From Pseudokineococcus lusitanus (GTDB lineage: Bacteria > Actinomycetota > Actinomycetes > Actinomycetales > Quadrisphaeraceae): a stretch of 64,000 bases of DNA. Made by a program: the position numbers and the translations under genes. This document shows, one piece after another, positions 50,662 to 59,424 of this stretch; the first letter of the stretch is position 1, and every line of letters starts with the position of its first letter. Location: assembly GCF_003751265.1 (NCBI RefSeq), contig NZ_RJKN01000002.1:434001-498000 (forward strand), given 5' to 3'. The notes below the pieces were generated by a model. That model worked only from the letters and a program-made list of their open reading frames with translations. It searched no databases and was not told the DNA's origin.

Positions 50662-51279
50662 TCAGGCGCCGCCCGCCTCCGGCAGGTCCCCCGTCACGTC
50701 GTCGTACCCCTTCGCGCCCGGCAGCTCCGCCGGCGCGTAGACGAGCCGCACGACGCCGGTCGGCAGGGCGCGCGAGGAGAGCAGGCGCAGGGGCTGCAGC
50801 CGGCCCTCCTCGAAGAGCCGCTCGCCGGAGCCCGCGGCGACGGGGTGGACGAGCAGGCGCAGCTCGTCGAGGACGCCGGCCGCCAGCAGCTGCCGGACCA
50901 CGGAGACCGAGCCGGCGACGAGGACCTTGCCGACGGCGTCGTCCTCCTTCAGCGCCCGGACCGCGGCGACGAGGTCCCCGTCGACGCGCTCGACGTTCCG
51001 CCAGCCGAGGTCGGCGTCGCCACGGGTGGCGACGAGCTTGCGGACGTCGCCGAGCTGTCGGGCGAAGCCGGCGTCCTCGCCGCCCGCCTCCTCCCGGCCC
51101 GGCCAGGCGCCGGCGAAGCTGTCGTAGGTCACCCGTCCGAGGAGCAGGACGTCGACGTCCTCGTAGTCCTCGCCGACGGCGGCGCCCATCGCCTCGTCGA
51201 AGTACGGGAAGTGCCAGGTGGGGTCGACCTCCACCACGCCGTCGAGGGCCGAGAAGAGGGTCGAGACGATCGTCGCCAC
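50662..51279 (-). CDS. Dihydrofolate reductase-like (RibD C-terminal) family protein
   Basis: A 205-residue protein with a RibD_C/DHFR-like fold. VDVLLLGRVTYDSFAGAWPG, KLVATRG and VLVAGSVSVVRQLLAAGVLDEL (in parts) are typical, as is the ending LRLVYAP. It would bind NADPH, and the substrate is unlikely to be dihydrofolate. GTG start with AAGGAGACC upstream. Confidence 0.9.
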   Translation of the reverse strand: MATIVSTLFSALDGVVEVDPTWHFPYFDEAMGAAVGEDYEDVDVLLLGRVTYDSFAGAWPGREEAGGEDAGFARQLGDVRKLVATRGDADLGWRNVERVDGDLVAAVRALKEDDAVGKVLVAGSVSVVRQLLAAGVLDELRLLVHPVAAGSGERLFEEGRLQPLRLLSSRALPTGVVRLVYAPAELPGAKGYDDVTGDLPEAGGA

Positions 51280-51383
51280 GTCGGGTCTCCTTGTCGCGGT
51301 GCCCGCGTCGCGGGCGCTCGGAGGATCAGACCGCGCGGCCCCGCGGGGCTCATCGGCGACGCGCCGCCGCTAGCGTCCCGGAC

Positions 51384-52619
51384 GTGCGCACCCCGGTCCG
51401 CGACTACCTGCTCGAGGTCACCGACGGCCTCGTCGACGTCCGTGACGGCGGCGTCGCCGACTACATCCCGGCTCTCGCCGCGGCGGACCCCGACCGGCTC
51501 GCCCTCGCGGTGACGACCGTCGGCGGCCGCTCCTACTCGGTCGGCGACGACGACCTCGAGTTCTCGGTCCAGTCGATCTCCAAGCCCTTCGCCTACGCCG
51601 CGGCGCTGCTGGACCGTGGCACGGAGGCGGTCGACGCGGTGGTCGGGGTCGAGCCGTCCGGCGAGGCCTTCGACGAGCTGTCGCTCGAGCGCGGGACGCA
51701 TCGCCCGCGGAACCCGATGATCAACGCGGGGGCGATCGCGGTGCACGGGCTGCTCGACGCGTCGGCCCCCGGTGGTCGCGTCGGTCGAGTCCTCGACGTC
51801 TTCTCCGCCCTCGCCGGGCGCCGCCTCGTCGTCGACGACGAGGTGCACGCCGGCGAGATGGCCACCGCCGACCGCAACCTCGCCCTGGCGCACATGCTCC
51901 GCACCTACGGGCTGGTCACCGCCGGGGCGCACGACGTCGTCGACGGCTACACGCGGCAGTGCTCGGTCCTCGTGACGGCTCGCGACGTCGCGGTCATGGG
52001 CGCGACCCTCGCGAGCGGCGGCGTCCAGCCCGTCACCGGCGAGCGCGTCCTGCCGGCGGCCGTCGCCCGCCGCACCCTGTCGGTGATGCTCGCGGCGGGC
52101 ATGTACGACGCCGCGGGCAGCTGGATCACCCACGTCGGCATCCCCGCCAAGAGCGGCGTGTCCGGCGGGCTGCTGGGGGCCCTGCCCGGGCAGGCCGGCA
52201 TCTGCTCGTTCTCCCCACGGCTCGACGGGCAGGGCAACAGCGTCCGCGGCGTCCTCGCCTTCCGGCGCCTCTCCGCGGACATGGGCATGCACCTCATGGA
52301 GGCCGAGCGCCTCGGCGAGACGGTGCTGCGCGAGCGGCGCGACGACGACGGCGAGGTCCGCTACGCGCTGCAGGGCGTCGTCGACTTCACCGGCGCGGAG
52401 CACCTCCTCCACGAGCTCGCGCAGGAGGAGGGGCGCTCGCCCGTGGTCCTCGACCTGTCGCACGTCGACCGGCTGACGGACGTGGGCCGGCGCATGGTGC
52501 TCGAGGGGCTGCGACGGCTGCGCCTCGACGGCCGCGACGTCGCGCTCGTCGACGACGACGGCGTCCTGCCGGACCCCGACCCGGGGGACGGGCAGGTCGT
52601 CGCACGACGCACGGCCTGA
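51384..52619 (+). CDS. glsA: Glutaminase A fused to a STAS domain
   Basis: A 411-residue two-domain protein. Residues 1-300 are a serine-dependent glutaminase that makes glutamate and ammonia, with Ser64-x-x-Lys67 in VQSISKPFAYAAAL, RNPMINAGAI and GIPAKSGVSGG. Residues about 310-411 form a STAS domain (VVDFTGAEHLLHELA, VVLDLSHVDRLTDVGRRMV) without an obvious phosphorylatable Ser in the usual place, where Thr is present in DRLTDVG. Starts at GTG 51384. The STAS part suggests regulation by, or docking to, a partner. Confidence 0.93.
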   Translation: MRTPVRDYLLEVTDGLVDVRDGGVADYIPALAAADPDRLALAVTTVGGRSYSVGDDDLEFSVQSISKPFAYAAALLDRGTEAVDAVVGVEPSGEAFDELSLERGTHRPRNPMINAGAIAVHGLLDASAPGGRVGRVLDVFSALAGRRLVVDDEVHAGEMATADRNLALAHMLRTYGLVTAGAHDVVDGYTRQCSVLVTARDVAVMGATLASGGVQPVTGERVLPAAVARRTLSVMLAAGMYDAAGSWITHVGIPAKSGVSGGLLGALPGQAGICSFSPRLDGQGNSVRGVLAFRRLSADMGMHLMEAERLGETVLRERRDDDGEVRYALQGVVDFTGAEHLLHELAQEEGRSPVVLDLSHVDRLTDVGRRMVLEGLRRLRLDGRDVALVDDDGVLPDPDPGDGQVVARRTA

Positions 52620-52716
52620 CCTCCGCCGGCCGACCGGACCGCGGCCGGACCCTGCCGCGGCGGCCGTCGCCGCCCTAGCCTCGTCCCGCACGCAGCGCCG
52701 CGAGCGAGGAGACGCC

Positions 52717-53274
52717 ATGACCACCCTGACCGACCGCCCCGGCACCGCCCTGCTCGTCGTCGACGTCCAGGTCGACGTCGTCGCGCAGGCCCTCGACCGC
52801 GACGCCGTCGTGGGCCGCGTCGCCGGCCTCGTCGACCGCGCCCGCGAGGCGGGCACCCCCGTCGTCTGGGTGCAGCACGCCGACCCCGGCATGGAGCGCG
52901 GCAGCGACGCCTGGCAGCTCGTCCCCGAGCTAGCGCGCGCCGACGGAGAGCCGCTCGTGGAGAAGCGGTACGGCGACTCCTTCGAGGCGACGGACCTCGA
53001 GGAGGTGCTCGCCGCCCGCGGGGTCGGCCACCTCGTGCTCGCCGGCGCGCAGACCGACCAGTGCATCCGCTCGACGGCGCACGGCGCCTTCACCCGCGGC
53101 TACGACGTCACGCTCGTCGGCGACGCCCACACGACGGAGGACCTCTCGGCCTACGGGGCGCCCGGTCCGGCCGACGTCATCGCCCACACCAACCTCTACT
53201 GGGCGCACCAGCAGGCGCCGGGGCGGACGGCGGCCGTCGTCGCGGCGGACGCGGTCGTCTTCCCCGGCGCCTGA
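52717..53274 (+). CDS. Isochorismatase family cysteine hydrolase
   Basis: A 185-residue enzyme with the family triad: Asp in LLVVDVQVDV, Lys in EKRYGDSF and the nucleophile Cys in TDQCIRSTAH. Such enzymes act on isochorismate, nicotinamide or other amides. With no siderophore or NAD genes adjacent, the substrate is open. The ATG has GAGGAGACGCC upstream. Confidence 0.93.
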   Translation: MTTLTDRPGTALLVVDVQVDVVAQALDRDAVVGRVAGLVDRAREAGTPVVWVQHADPGMERGSDAWQLVPELARADGEPLVEKRYGDSFEATDLEEVLAARGVGHLVLAGAQTDQCIRSTAHGAFTRGYDVTLVGDAHTTEDLSAYGAPGPADVIAHTNLYWAHQQAPGRTAAVVAADAVVFPGA

Positions 53275-53283
53275 CCACCTCCA

Positions 53284-53356
53284 CCTCCCCCGACGTGTGA
53301 CCTCCTCGGGCGACCACGACGTCGCCGCGCCCGAGGAGGTCACACGTCGGGGGAGG
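53284..53356. terminator. Perfect 29-bp-stem bidirectional terminator
   Basis: Arms 53284-53312 and 53328-53356 are exactly complementary, with a 15-base loop. It sits 9 bp after the isochorismatase stop and 6 bp before the convergent cupin stop. It is about twice the length of a typical intrinsic terminator stem. Confidence 0.8.
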
Positions 53357-53362
53357 TCGGCG

Positions 53363-53713
53363 TCAGGAGCCGGCGGGCTGGTCCCGGTCGTGCACCTGCG
53401 CGGGCGGGCTCGTCGCCTCGACGGCGGTGAACGGCTCGGTGATGACGTAGGTGTGGACGGCGCCCTTCGGCACCACCCAGGAGTCGCCCGGCTCGAGGAC
53501 GAGGGTCTGCCCCTCGCTGCGGAGCTCGGCGCGACCGGCGATGACGTACCCGACCGTCTCGTACTCGCGGGCCACCTCCGGCTCGGGGTCGCCGGCGGGC
53601 TGCTCGCGCCACATCCGCATGCTCGTCGTCGTGCCGCTCGCGAGGTAGACCTGCCCGAGGGCGCCGCGGGGCGAGTGCGCGCTGTCGACCTTGGTGACCG
53701 TGGAGTCGCTCAT
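53363..53713 (-). CDS. Cupin domain protein
   Basis: A 116-residue single-domain cupin. The first motif reads YETVGYVIAGRAEL and the second PGDSWVVPKGAVHTYVI, giving one His in the second motif. The metal-binding first-motif His residues are missing, so metal binding is uncertain. It may be a small binding protein or isomerase. It is transcribed divergently from the flavoprotein. Confidence 0.88.
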   Translation of the reverse strand: MSDSTVTKVDSAHSPRGALGQVYLASGTTTSMRMWREQPAGDPEPEVAREYETVGYVIAGRAELRSEGQTLVLEPGDSWVVPKGAVHTYVITEPFTAVEATSPPAQVHDRDQPAGS

Positions 53714-53784
53714 GCGCCGACGCTAGGCGCGGGGGCGCCGTCCGGCCCGTCGGCGGCGGGCGCTCCCGACCTACCCTCGGGCCC

Positions 53785-54909
53785 GTGCCCCCCGACGACG
53801 TCGCCGCGCCCGGGCGCCGGGCCGCGGTCCTCGTCGTCGGCGCCGGCCAGGCCGGGCTCTCGACGGCGTACCACCTGCGGCGCAGGGGCTTCGAGCCGGC
53901 GACCGGCCCCGCGCCGGGGCGCACCTACGCCGTCCTTGACGCCGACGCCGCCCCCGGCGGGGCGTGGCAGCACCGCTGGGAGTCCCTGCGGATGTCGACG
54001 GTCAACGGGATCTTCGACCTCCCCGGCGCACCCCTGCCGCCGGTCGACCCCGACGAGCCGAGCCGCACCGCCGTCCCCCGCTACTTCGCCGCCTACGAGC
54101 GCGACCTCGACCTGCCGGTGCACCGGCCGGTGCGGGTGGAGCGCGTCGAGCGGGCCGACGAGGACCCGGCCGGCGACCTCGTCGTCACCACGGACGCCGG
54201 CACCTGGCGCACGTCCTTCCTCGTCAACGCCACCGGCACGTGGACCAACCCGCACCGGCCCGCCTACCCCGGCGCCGACACCTTCCGCGGCCGCCAGCTC
54301 CACACCGGTGAGTACGTCGCCGCGGAGGAGCTCCGCGGTCACCGCGTCGCCGTCGTCGGCGGCGGCATCTCGGCGGTCCAGCTCCTGGAGGAGGTCTCGC
54401 GCGTCGCGTGGACGGCCTGGTACACCCGCCGCGAGCCCGTCTTCCACGAGGGCGCCTTCGAGCCGGAGACGACCGGCCGCGAGGTCATCGCCCGCGTGAC
54501 GGCCGACGCCGAGGCCGGGCACGCACCGCGGAGCGTCGTGTCCTACACCGGTCTCGGCTGGTCCCCCGCCGCCCGGGCCGCGCGCGACCGCGGCGTGCTC
54601 GTCCGGCGCCCGATGTTCACCGAGCTCTTGCCGCACGGCGTCCGGGAGGCCGACGGGACGACGACGACCGTCGACGTCGTCCTCTGGGCCACCGGCTTCC
54701 GCCCGGCGCTGGACCACCTCGCCCGGCTGGACCTCCGCAGCCCCGAGGGCGGCGTCGTCGTGCGCGGCACCCGCGTCGTCGCCGAGCCGCGGGTCCACCT
54801 CGTCGGCTTCGGGCCGTCGCAGTCGACCGTCGGCGCCAACCGCGCCGGCCGCGACGCGGTGGCCGACGTCGTCGCGCAGCTGCGGGCCCGGGCCGCCGCA
54901 GCGGTGTGA
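53785..54909 (+). CDS. FAD/NAD(P)-binding flavoprotein monooxygenase-like
   Basis: A 374-residue protein with two nucleotide-binding motifs: VLVVGAGQAGLSTAYHL for FAD and VAVVGGGISAVQLLEEV for NADPH. PGGAWQHRWESLRMST and VNATGTWTNP match the flavin-containing monooxygenase group. Substrate unknown. GTG start at 53785. Confidence 0.92.
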   Translation: MPPDDVAAPGRRAAVLVVGAGQAGLSTAYHLRRRGFEPATGPAPGRTYAVLDADAAPGGAWQHRWESLRMSTVNGIFDLPGAPLPPVDPDEPSRTAVPRYFAAYERDLDLPVHRPVRVERVERADEDPAGDLVVTTDAGTWRTSFLVNATGTWTNPHRPAYPGADTFRGRQLHTGEYVAAEELRGHRVAVVGGGISAVQLLEEVSRVAWTAWYTRREPVFHEGAFEPETTGREVIARVTADAEAGHAPRSVVSYTGLGWSPAARAARDRGVLVRRPMFTELLPHGVREADGTTTTVDVVLWATGFRPALDHLARLDLRSPEGGVVVRGTRVVAEPRVHLVGFGPSQSTVGANRAGRDAVADVVAQLRARAAAAV

Positions 54910-54991
54910 CGGCCTTCCCCCGGGACGCGCCGACCGTCACGCTGCCCCCGACCGCCGCGGCCGCGGCGCCGACGCGACCGAGGAGCAGCGC

Positions 54992-55495
54992 ATGGCGAGC
55001 ACCACGTGGACCGACGACCTGCGGGGCCGCTGGGACGAGCTGCTCGACGAGTACCGCGAGAGCCTGCTGGGACAGCTCGACGGGCTGACCGAGGAGCAGG
55101 CCCGTCGCTCCCTCGTGCCGTCGCGGACGACGTTGCTCGGCCTCGTCAAGCACGTCACGTACGTCGAGGCGGTCTGGTTCGAGCAGGCCGTCACCGGGCG
55201 GGCGCTCAAGGACATCGGGGTGGCGTCGACGCCGGACCGCTCCTTCGTGCTCGCCCGGACGGACACGGTGGCGTCGATCTCCGCGGCGTACCGCGAGCGC
55301 TGCGCGGCGTCGCGGCGCAACGTCGCCGACCTGGCCCTCGAGGACGAGGTCGACGGGCGCGGGACGCGTGCTGTCTGGGCCCTCTACACGCAGGTCCTTC
55401 GGGAGCTCGCCCACCACAGCGGGCACGCCGACGTCCTCCGGGAGCAGGTGCTGGCCCAGGGCGACGACCCGTCGGCGCCGGCGGGGCGGGCCTGA
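54992..55495 (+). CDS. DinB family (DUF664-type) protein
   Basis: A 167-residue four-helix bundle protein. LLGLVKHVTYVEAVWFEQAV and VLRELAHHSGHADVLREQVL carry the conserved His residues that form the metal site of DinB/YfiT-like proteins. In actinobacteria related proteins are mycothiol-dependent enzymes or of unknown role. It lies 82 bp downstream of the flavoprotein. Confidence 0.92.
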   Translation: MASTTWTDDLRGRWDELLDEYRESLLGQLDGLTEEQARRSLVPSRTTLLGLVKHVTYVEAVWFEQAVTGRALKDIGVASTPDRSFVLARTDTVASISAAYRERCAASRRNVADLALEDEVDGRGTRAVWALYTQVLRELAHHSGHADVLREQVLAQGDDPSAPAGRA

Positions 55496-55524
55496 CGATC
55501 CCCTCGTTGCCGGAGGCACTTAGG

Positions 55525-55543
55525 TTAGGTCAGGCTACCCTCA
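55525..55543 (+). promoter_or_regulatory. DtxR/IdeR iron box before the ferric iron operon
   Basis: TTAGGTCAGGCTACCCTCA matches 16 of 19 positions of the DtxR/IdeR consensus TWAGGTWAGSCTWACCTWA. A second TTAGGT half-site overlaps at 55520-55525. It ends 40 bp before the binding-protein ATG, and low-iron derepression is the expected outcome. Confidence 0.75.
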
Positions 55544-55583
55544 CCTCTCGTCGCCCAGCCTGGGCGCGAGGAGAGGGAGACCC

Positions 55584-56708
55584 ATGACGTGGAGGCGGAC
55601 CGCTGCGGCGGTGGTGGCCGGGACGACGACGGCGCTGGCCCTGGTGGCGTGCGGCGAGGAGGGCGCGGGCGTGGACGGCGCCGCGGAGCCCGGCGCGACG
55701 ACCGCGACGGCGTGCACGGCCGGCGAGCCGACCTACGGGGAGACCGACGAGGAGGTCGCGGCCCAGGAGGTCGACGACGAGGCCCTCGTCGTCTACTCGG
55801 GCCGCAACGAGGACCTCGTCGGGCCGGCCCTCGAGCAGTTCACGGCGTCCACCGGCATCGAGGTCTCCGTCCGCTACGGCGGCACCCCCGGCATCACCGC
55901 GCAGCTGCTCGAGGAGGGCGACGCCTCGCCCGCCGACGTCGTCATCACCCAGGACGCCGGGGCCTTCGGCGCGCTGCACCAGGCCGGCTGCCTCGCCCCC
56001 CTCCCCGCCGCGACGACCGAGCGCGTCGCCGAGGAGTTCCGCGCCGACGGCGGGGACTGGGCCCCGCTCACCGGGCGCGCGCGTGTCGTCTCCTACAACA
56101 CGGACCTCGTCACGCCGGACGAGGTGCCGACGACGCTCGAGGAGCTGGTCGACCCCGCGGTGGCGAGCCGGCTCGGCGTGGCGCCGACGAACGCCTCGTT
56201 CCTCGCCTTCGTCACGGCCGTCCGCGTCCTCGAGGGCGACGAGGCCGCGGAGGACCTGCTGACGGGCCTCGCCGAGGGCGGCGCGCAGACCTTCGAGGGC
56301 AACGGCGACCTCGTGGAGGCCGTGGCCGACGGGCGCGTGGACATGGGCCTGCTCAACCACTACTACCTCTACGAGCTGCAGGCGGAGCGCGGCGCCGACC
56401 AGGTGCCGGTCGTCAACGCCTACGCCGAGGACGGCGGGCCGCTGAGCCTCGTCAACGTCAGCGGCGCGGCGGTGCACACGAGCACCGACCGGGCCGACGA
56501 CGCCCTCGCCCTCGTCGACCACCTCCTGTCGGACGAGGCGCAGGCCTACTTCGCGCAGGAGACCAACGAGTACCCGATGGTCGACGGCGCGCCCGAGCCC
56601 GCGGACGCCCCGCAGCTCGCCGACGTCCGCGCCCCGGCCCTCGACCTCGACGACCTGGCCTCCCTCCGGGAGACCCAGGCCCTCGTCGACGCCTCGGGCC
56701 TGTCCTGA
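55584..56708 (+). CDS. fbpA: Ferric iron-binding lipoprotein of an FbpABC-type ABC importer
   Basis: A 374-residue periplasmic-type binding protein. A lipoprotein signal ends at Cys23 (ALVAC). VVYSGRNEDLVGPALEQFTA is the FbpA-type beginning, and NHYYLYEL carries the Tyr pair that holds ferric iron. A disordered spacer (about 25-60) follows the lipid Cys. Strong GGAGAGGGAG before the ATG, and an iron box 40 bp upstream. First gene of the three-gene operon. Confidence 0.94.
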   Translation: MTWRRTAAAVVAGTTTALALVACGEEGAGVDGAAEPGATTATACTAGEPTYGETDEEVAAQEVDDEALVVYSGRNEDLVGPALEQFTASTGIEVSVRYGGTPGITAQLLEEGDASPADVVITQDAGAFGALHQAGCLAPLPAATTERVAEEFRADGGDWAPLTGRARVVSYNTDLVTPDEVPTTLEELVDPAVASRLGVAPTNASFLAFVTAVRVLEGDEAAEDLLTGLAEGGAQTFEGNGDLVEAVADGRVDMGLLNHYYLYELQAERGADQVPVVNAYAEDGGPLSLVNVSGAAVHTSTDRADDALALVDHLLSDEAQAYFAQETNEYPMVDGAPEPADAPQLADVRAPALDLDDLASLRETQALVDASGLS

Positions 56709-58354
56709 CGACCGACCTCCGGCCCGCCCCGGCCGACCACCGCCCGGCGCGCCGCGGGGACCTCCCGCGGCGCGCCGGGCGTCGGCGCGCGGGGGCAGGC
56801 CGCCCGCCGGCGCTCCTGCTCGTCCCGTCGCTCGTCGCGGCCGCCCTGACCCTCCTGCCGCTGACGTACCTGCTCGTGCTCGCGAGCCGGGCGGACCCCG
56901 CGGTGCTGGGCGCCGTCCTCGCCCGGCCCCGGACGCTGGAGCTGCTGCTCGTCACGGTGGCGCTGGCCGCCGTCGTCACCGCGGCGTGCCTCGTCGTCGG
57001 GGTGGGGACGGCCTGGCTGCTCGAGCGCACCGACCTGCGCGGGCGCCGCGCCTGGGCCGTCCTCGCCGTCCTCCCGCTGGCCGTGCCGTCCTACGTCATG
57101 GCCTACACGTGGGTCTCCGCCCTGCCCGGGACGGCGGGCTTCGGCGGCGCCGCGCTCGTCCTCACCCTGTCCTGCAGCCCGTACGTCGTCCTGCCGGTGG
57201 CGGCCTCGCTGCGGGGGCTCGACCCGGCGCCCGAGGAGGCGGCCCGCTCGCTGGGCCTCGGTCCCGGGGCGGTGGCGCTGCGCGTCGTGCTGCCGCAGGT
57301 GCGTCCTGCCGCCGCGTCCGGCGGGCTGCTCGTCGCCGTCTACGTGCTCTCCGACTTCGGTGCCGTCGCGATCATGCGGCAGGAGACGCTGACCCGGAGC
57401 ATCGCCACAGGGCTCGGGTCCAGCTTCGACCGCACGCCGGCGGTCGTCCTCTCCCTCCTGCTCGTGGCGCTCACCGTCCTCGTCGTCACCGGCGAGTCGC
57501 GCTCGCGCGCCGGCACCCGCTACGCGCGCCTGGGGCCCGGCAGCGCGCGGACCGCCCGCCCGGCCCGGCTCGGACGAGCCGGCGCTCCTGCCGCGGCCGC
57601 GCTGGGCCTCGTCGCCGCCGCCGGCCTCGGCCTGCCGCTGGCCAGCATCGTCGGGTGGCTCGTGGTGGGTCGCTCGGGCGGCCTCGACGGCGAGCGGCTG
57701 CTCGCCGCGCTCGGCGGGTCGGTCGGCCTCGCGGTCGGCGGCGCCGTCCTCACGACGCTCGCCGCCCTGCCCGTGGGGGTGCTGCTGGCCCGGCGCGGCG
57801 GCCGGCTCGCCCGCCTCCTCGAGGCCGCGGTGTTCACCGGCCACGGGGTGCCCTCCGTCGTCGTCGCGCTCTCCCTCGTCTTCCTCACCGTCCGCTACCT
57901 CCCGGCGGTCTACCTCACGGCGCCTGTCGTCGTCGTGGCCTACGCCGTCCTCTTCCTGCCCATGGCCGTGGGAGCGGTGCGGGCGTCCGTCGCGCAGTCG
58001 GCGCCGGTCCTGGAGGACGTGGCCCGCTCGCTCGGCCGACGTCCCGAACAGGTGCTGCGCGAGGTCACCGTGCCGTTGGCCGCGCCCGGTGTCGCCGCCG
58101 GCGCCGCCCTCGTCCTGCTCTCCGGCATGAAGGAGCTGACGGCCACGCTCATGCTCCATCCCACGGGCACGACCACCCTGGCGCTCGCGCTGTGGGACGA
58201 GACGGCGACCCGGTCCTACGCGGCCGCCGCCCCCTACGCCGCGGCGGTCGTCCTCGTCTCCGCGCTGCCCGCGCTGCTGCTCGGCCAGCACGGGCGACGG
58301 CGCGCCGGGCCCCCTGCGGGCACCGCACCCGGCCCGTCCGGGGGTGCGGCGTGA
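56705..58354 (+). CDS. fbpB: Ferric iron ABC transporter permease with probable CTG start
   Basis: About 549 residues with 12 hydrophobic helices in two halves, each with an EAA loop (EEAARSLGLGPGAVALRVVLP and EDVARSLGRRPEQVLREVTVP, given in parts). This is the fused FbpB layout. There is no ATG, GTG or TTG in frame before or within the first part of helix 1. The first GTG would truncate that helix. The CTG at 56705 forms a CTGA overlap with the fbpA stop, the same geometry as the GTGA overlap to the next gene, so it is the best start. Confidence 0.85.
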   Translation: MTTDLRPAPADHRPARRGDLPRRAGRRRAGAGRPPALLLVPSLVAAALTLLPLTYLLVLASRADPAVLGAVLARPRTLELLLVTVALAAVVTAACLVVGVGTAWLLERTDLRGRRAWAVLAVLPLAVPSYVMAYTWVSALPGTAGFGGAALVLTLSCSPYVVLPVAASLRGLDPAPEEAARSLGLGPGAVALRVVLPQVRPAAASGGLLVAVYVLSDFGAVAIMRQETLTRSIATGLGSSFDRTPAVVLSLLLVALTVLVVTGESRSRAGTRYARLGPGSARTARPARLGRAGAPAAAALGLVAAAGLGLPLASIVGWLVVGRSGGLDGERLLAALGGSVGLAVGGAVLTTLAALPVGVLLARRGGRLARLLEAAVFTGHGVPSVVVALSLVFLTVRYLPAVYLTAPVVVVAYAVLFLPMAVGAVRASVAQSAPVLEDVARSLGRRPEQVLREVTVPLAAPGVAAGAALVLLSGMKELTATLMLHPTGTTTLALALWDETATRSYAAAAPYAAAVVLVSALPALLLGQHGRRRAGPPAGTAPGPSGGAA

Positions 58355-59418
58355 GGGACGCCCTCGTCGTCACGGCCGCCCGGCGCCGGCTCGGCGGGCG
58401 GGAGGTGCTGCGCGGGCTCGACCTCGCCGTCGCCCGCGGCGAGGTCGCCGCCGTGCTCGGCGCGTCCGGGTGCGGCAAGACGACGCTGCTGCGGGTCGTG
58501 GCGGGCTTCGAGCCGCTCGACGCCGGCACGGTCGCGGTCGCGGGCGCGGTCGTCACGGCACCCGGCCGCCGCACCGCTCCCGAGCGCCGCGCGGTGGGCT
58601 ACGTCCCGCAGGAGGGGGCGCTGTTCCCGCACCTCTCGGTCGGCCGCAACGTCGGCTTCGGGCTCGGCCGCGGCCGGGGTGGCCGTGCCGCCCGCGAGCG
58701 CGTCGCCCACGTCCTCGAGCTCGTCGGCCTGCCCGGCGCCGCGGACGCCGCGCCCCACGAGCTGTCCGGGGGGCAGCAGCAGCGCGTGGCGGTCGCACGT
58801 GCCCTCGCCCCCCGCCCCGCGCTCGTCCTCCTCGACGAGCCCTTCTCCGCGCTCGACGCGGGCCTGCGCGAGGAGGTGCGCGGCGTCGTCCGCGCGGCCC
58901 TGCGGGCCGACGGGGCCACCGCCGTGCTCGTCACGCACGACCGGGAGGAAGCACTCGGCTGGGCGGACCACCTCGCCGTCATGGTCGACGGCGCCGTGGC
59001 GCAGAGCGGAACGCCGGAGCAGGTGCACGGGCAGCCGGCGTCGCCGGTCGTCGCCCGCTTCCTCGGGGCCGGGGCGCTGCTGCCCGCGGTGCTCGACCGG
59101 GGGCGCGCCCGGACGTCGGCGGGCGTGCTCGAGGCGCGCGGCGCCGTCGTCGACGGACCGGCGACGGTGCTCGTCCGTGCCGACCAGGTCGTCGTCCACG
59201 CGGCGGACGACGCCGCCGCCCGCGGCGTGCCCGCCACCGTGGTCGGGCAGCGCTTCCGGGGCGCCGACGCGCTCGTCACCGCCCGGCCGGCCTCCGGCCC
59301 GCCGCTCGACGCCGTCGTGCCGCCCGGGGCCGCCGCTGCGCCGGGCAGTCGCGTCCGGGTGGAGGTACGGGGGGCCGTCCTCGTCTGGCCGGACCCCGCG
59401 GCAGGCAGCGGGCGCTGA
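58351..59418 (+). CDS. fbpC: Ferric iron ABC transporter ATP-binding protein
   Basis: A 355-residue ATPase. Walker A is GASGCGKTT, the signature is LSGGQQQRVAVARAL, Walker B LVLLDEPFSALD, and the switch His is in VTHDREEAL. The C-terminal about 120 residues form a TOBE-like regulatory domain (VLVRADQVVVHA). It starts in a GTGA overlap with the permease. Powers the iron importer. Confidence 0.94.
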   Translation: MRDALVVTAARRRLGGREVLRGLDLAVARGEVAAVLGASGCGKTTLLRVVAGFEPLDAGTVAVAGAVVTAPGRRTAPERRAVGYVPQEGALFPHLSVGRNVGFGLGRGRGGRAARERVAHVLELVGLPGAADAAPHELSGGQQQRVAVARALAPRPALVLLDEPFSALDAGLREEVRGVVRAALRADGATAVLVTHDREEALGWADHLAVMVDGAVAQSGTPEQVHGQPASPVVARFLGAGALLPAVLDRGRARTSAGVLEARGAVVDGPATVLVRADQVVVHAADDAAARGVPATVVGQRFRGADALVTARPASGPPLDAVVPPGAAAAPGSRVRVEVRGAVLVWPDPAAGSGR

Positions 59419-59424
59419 GGCGCC

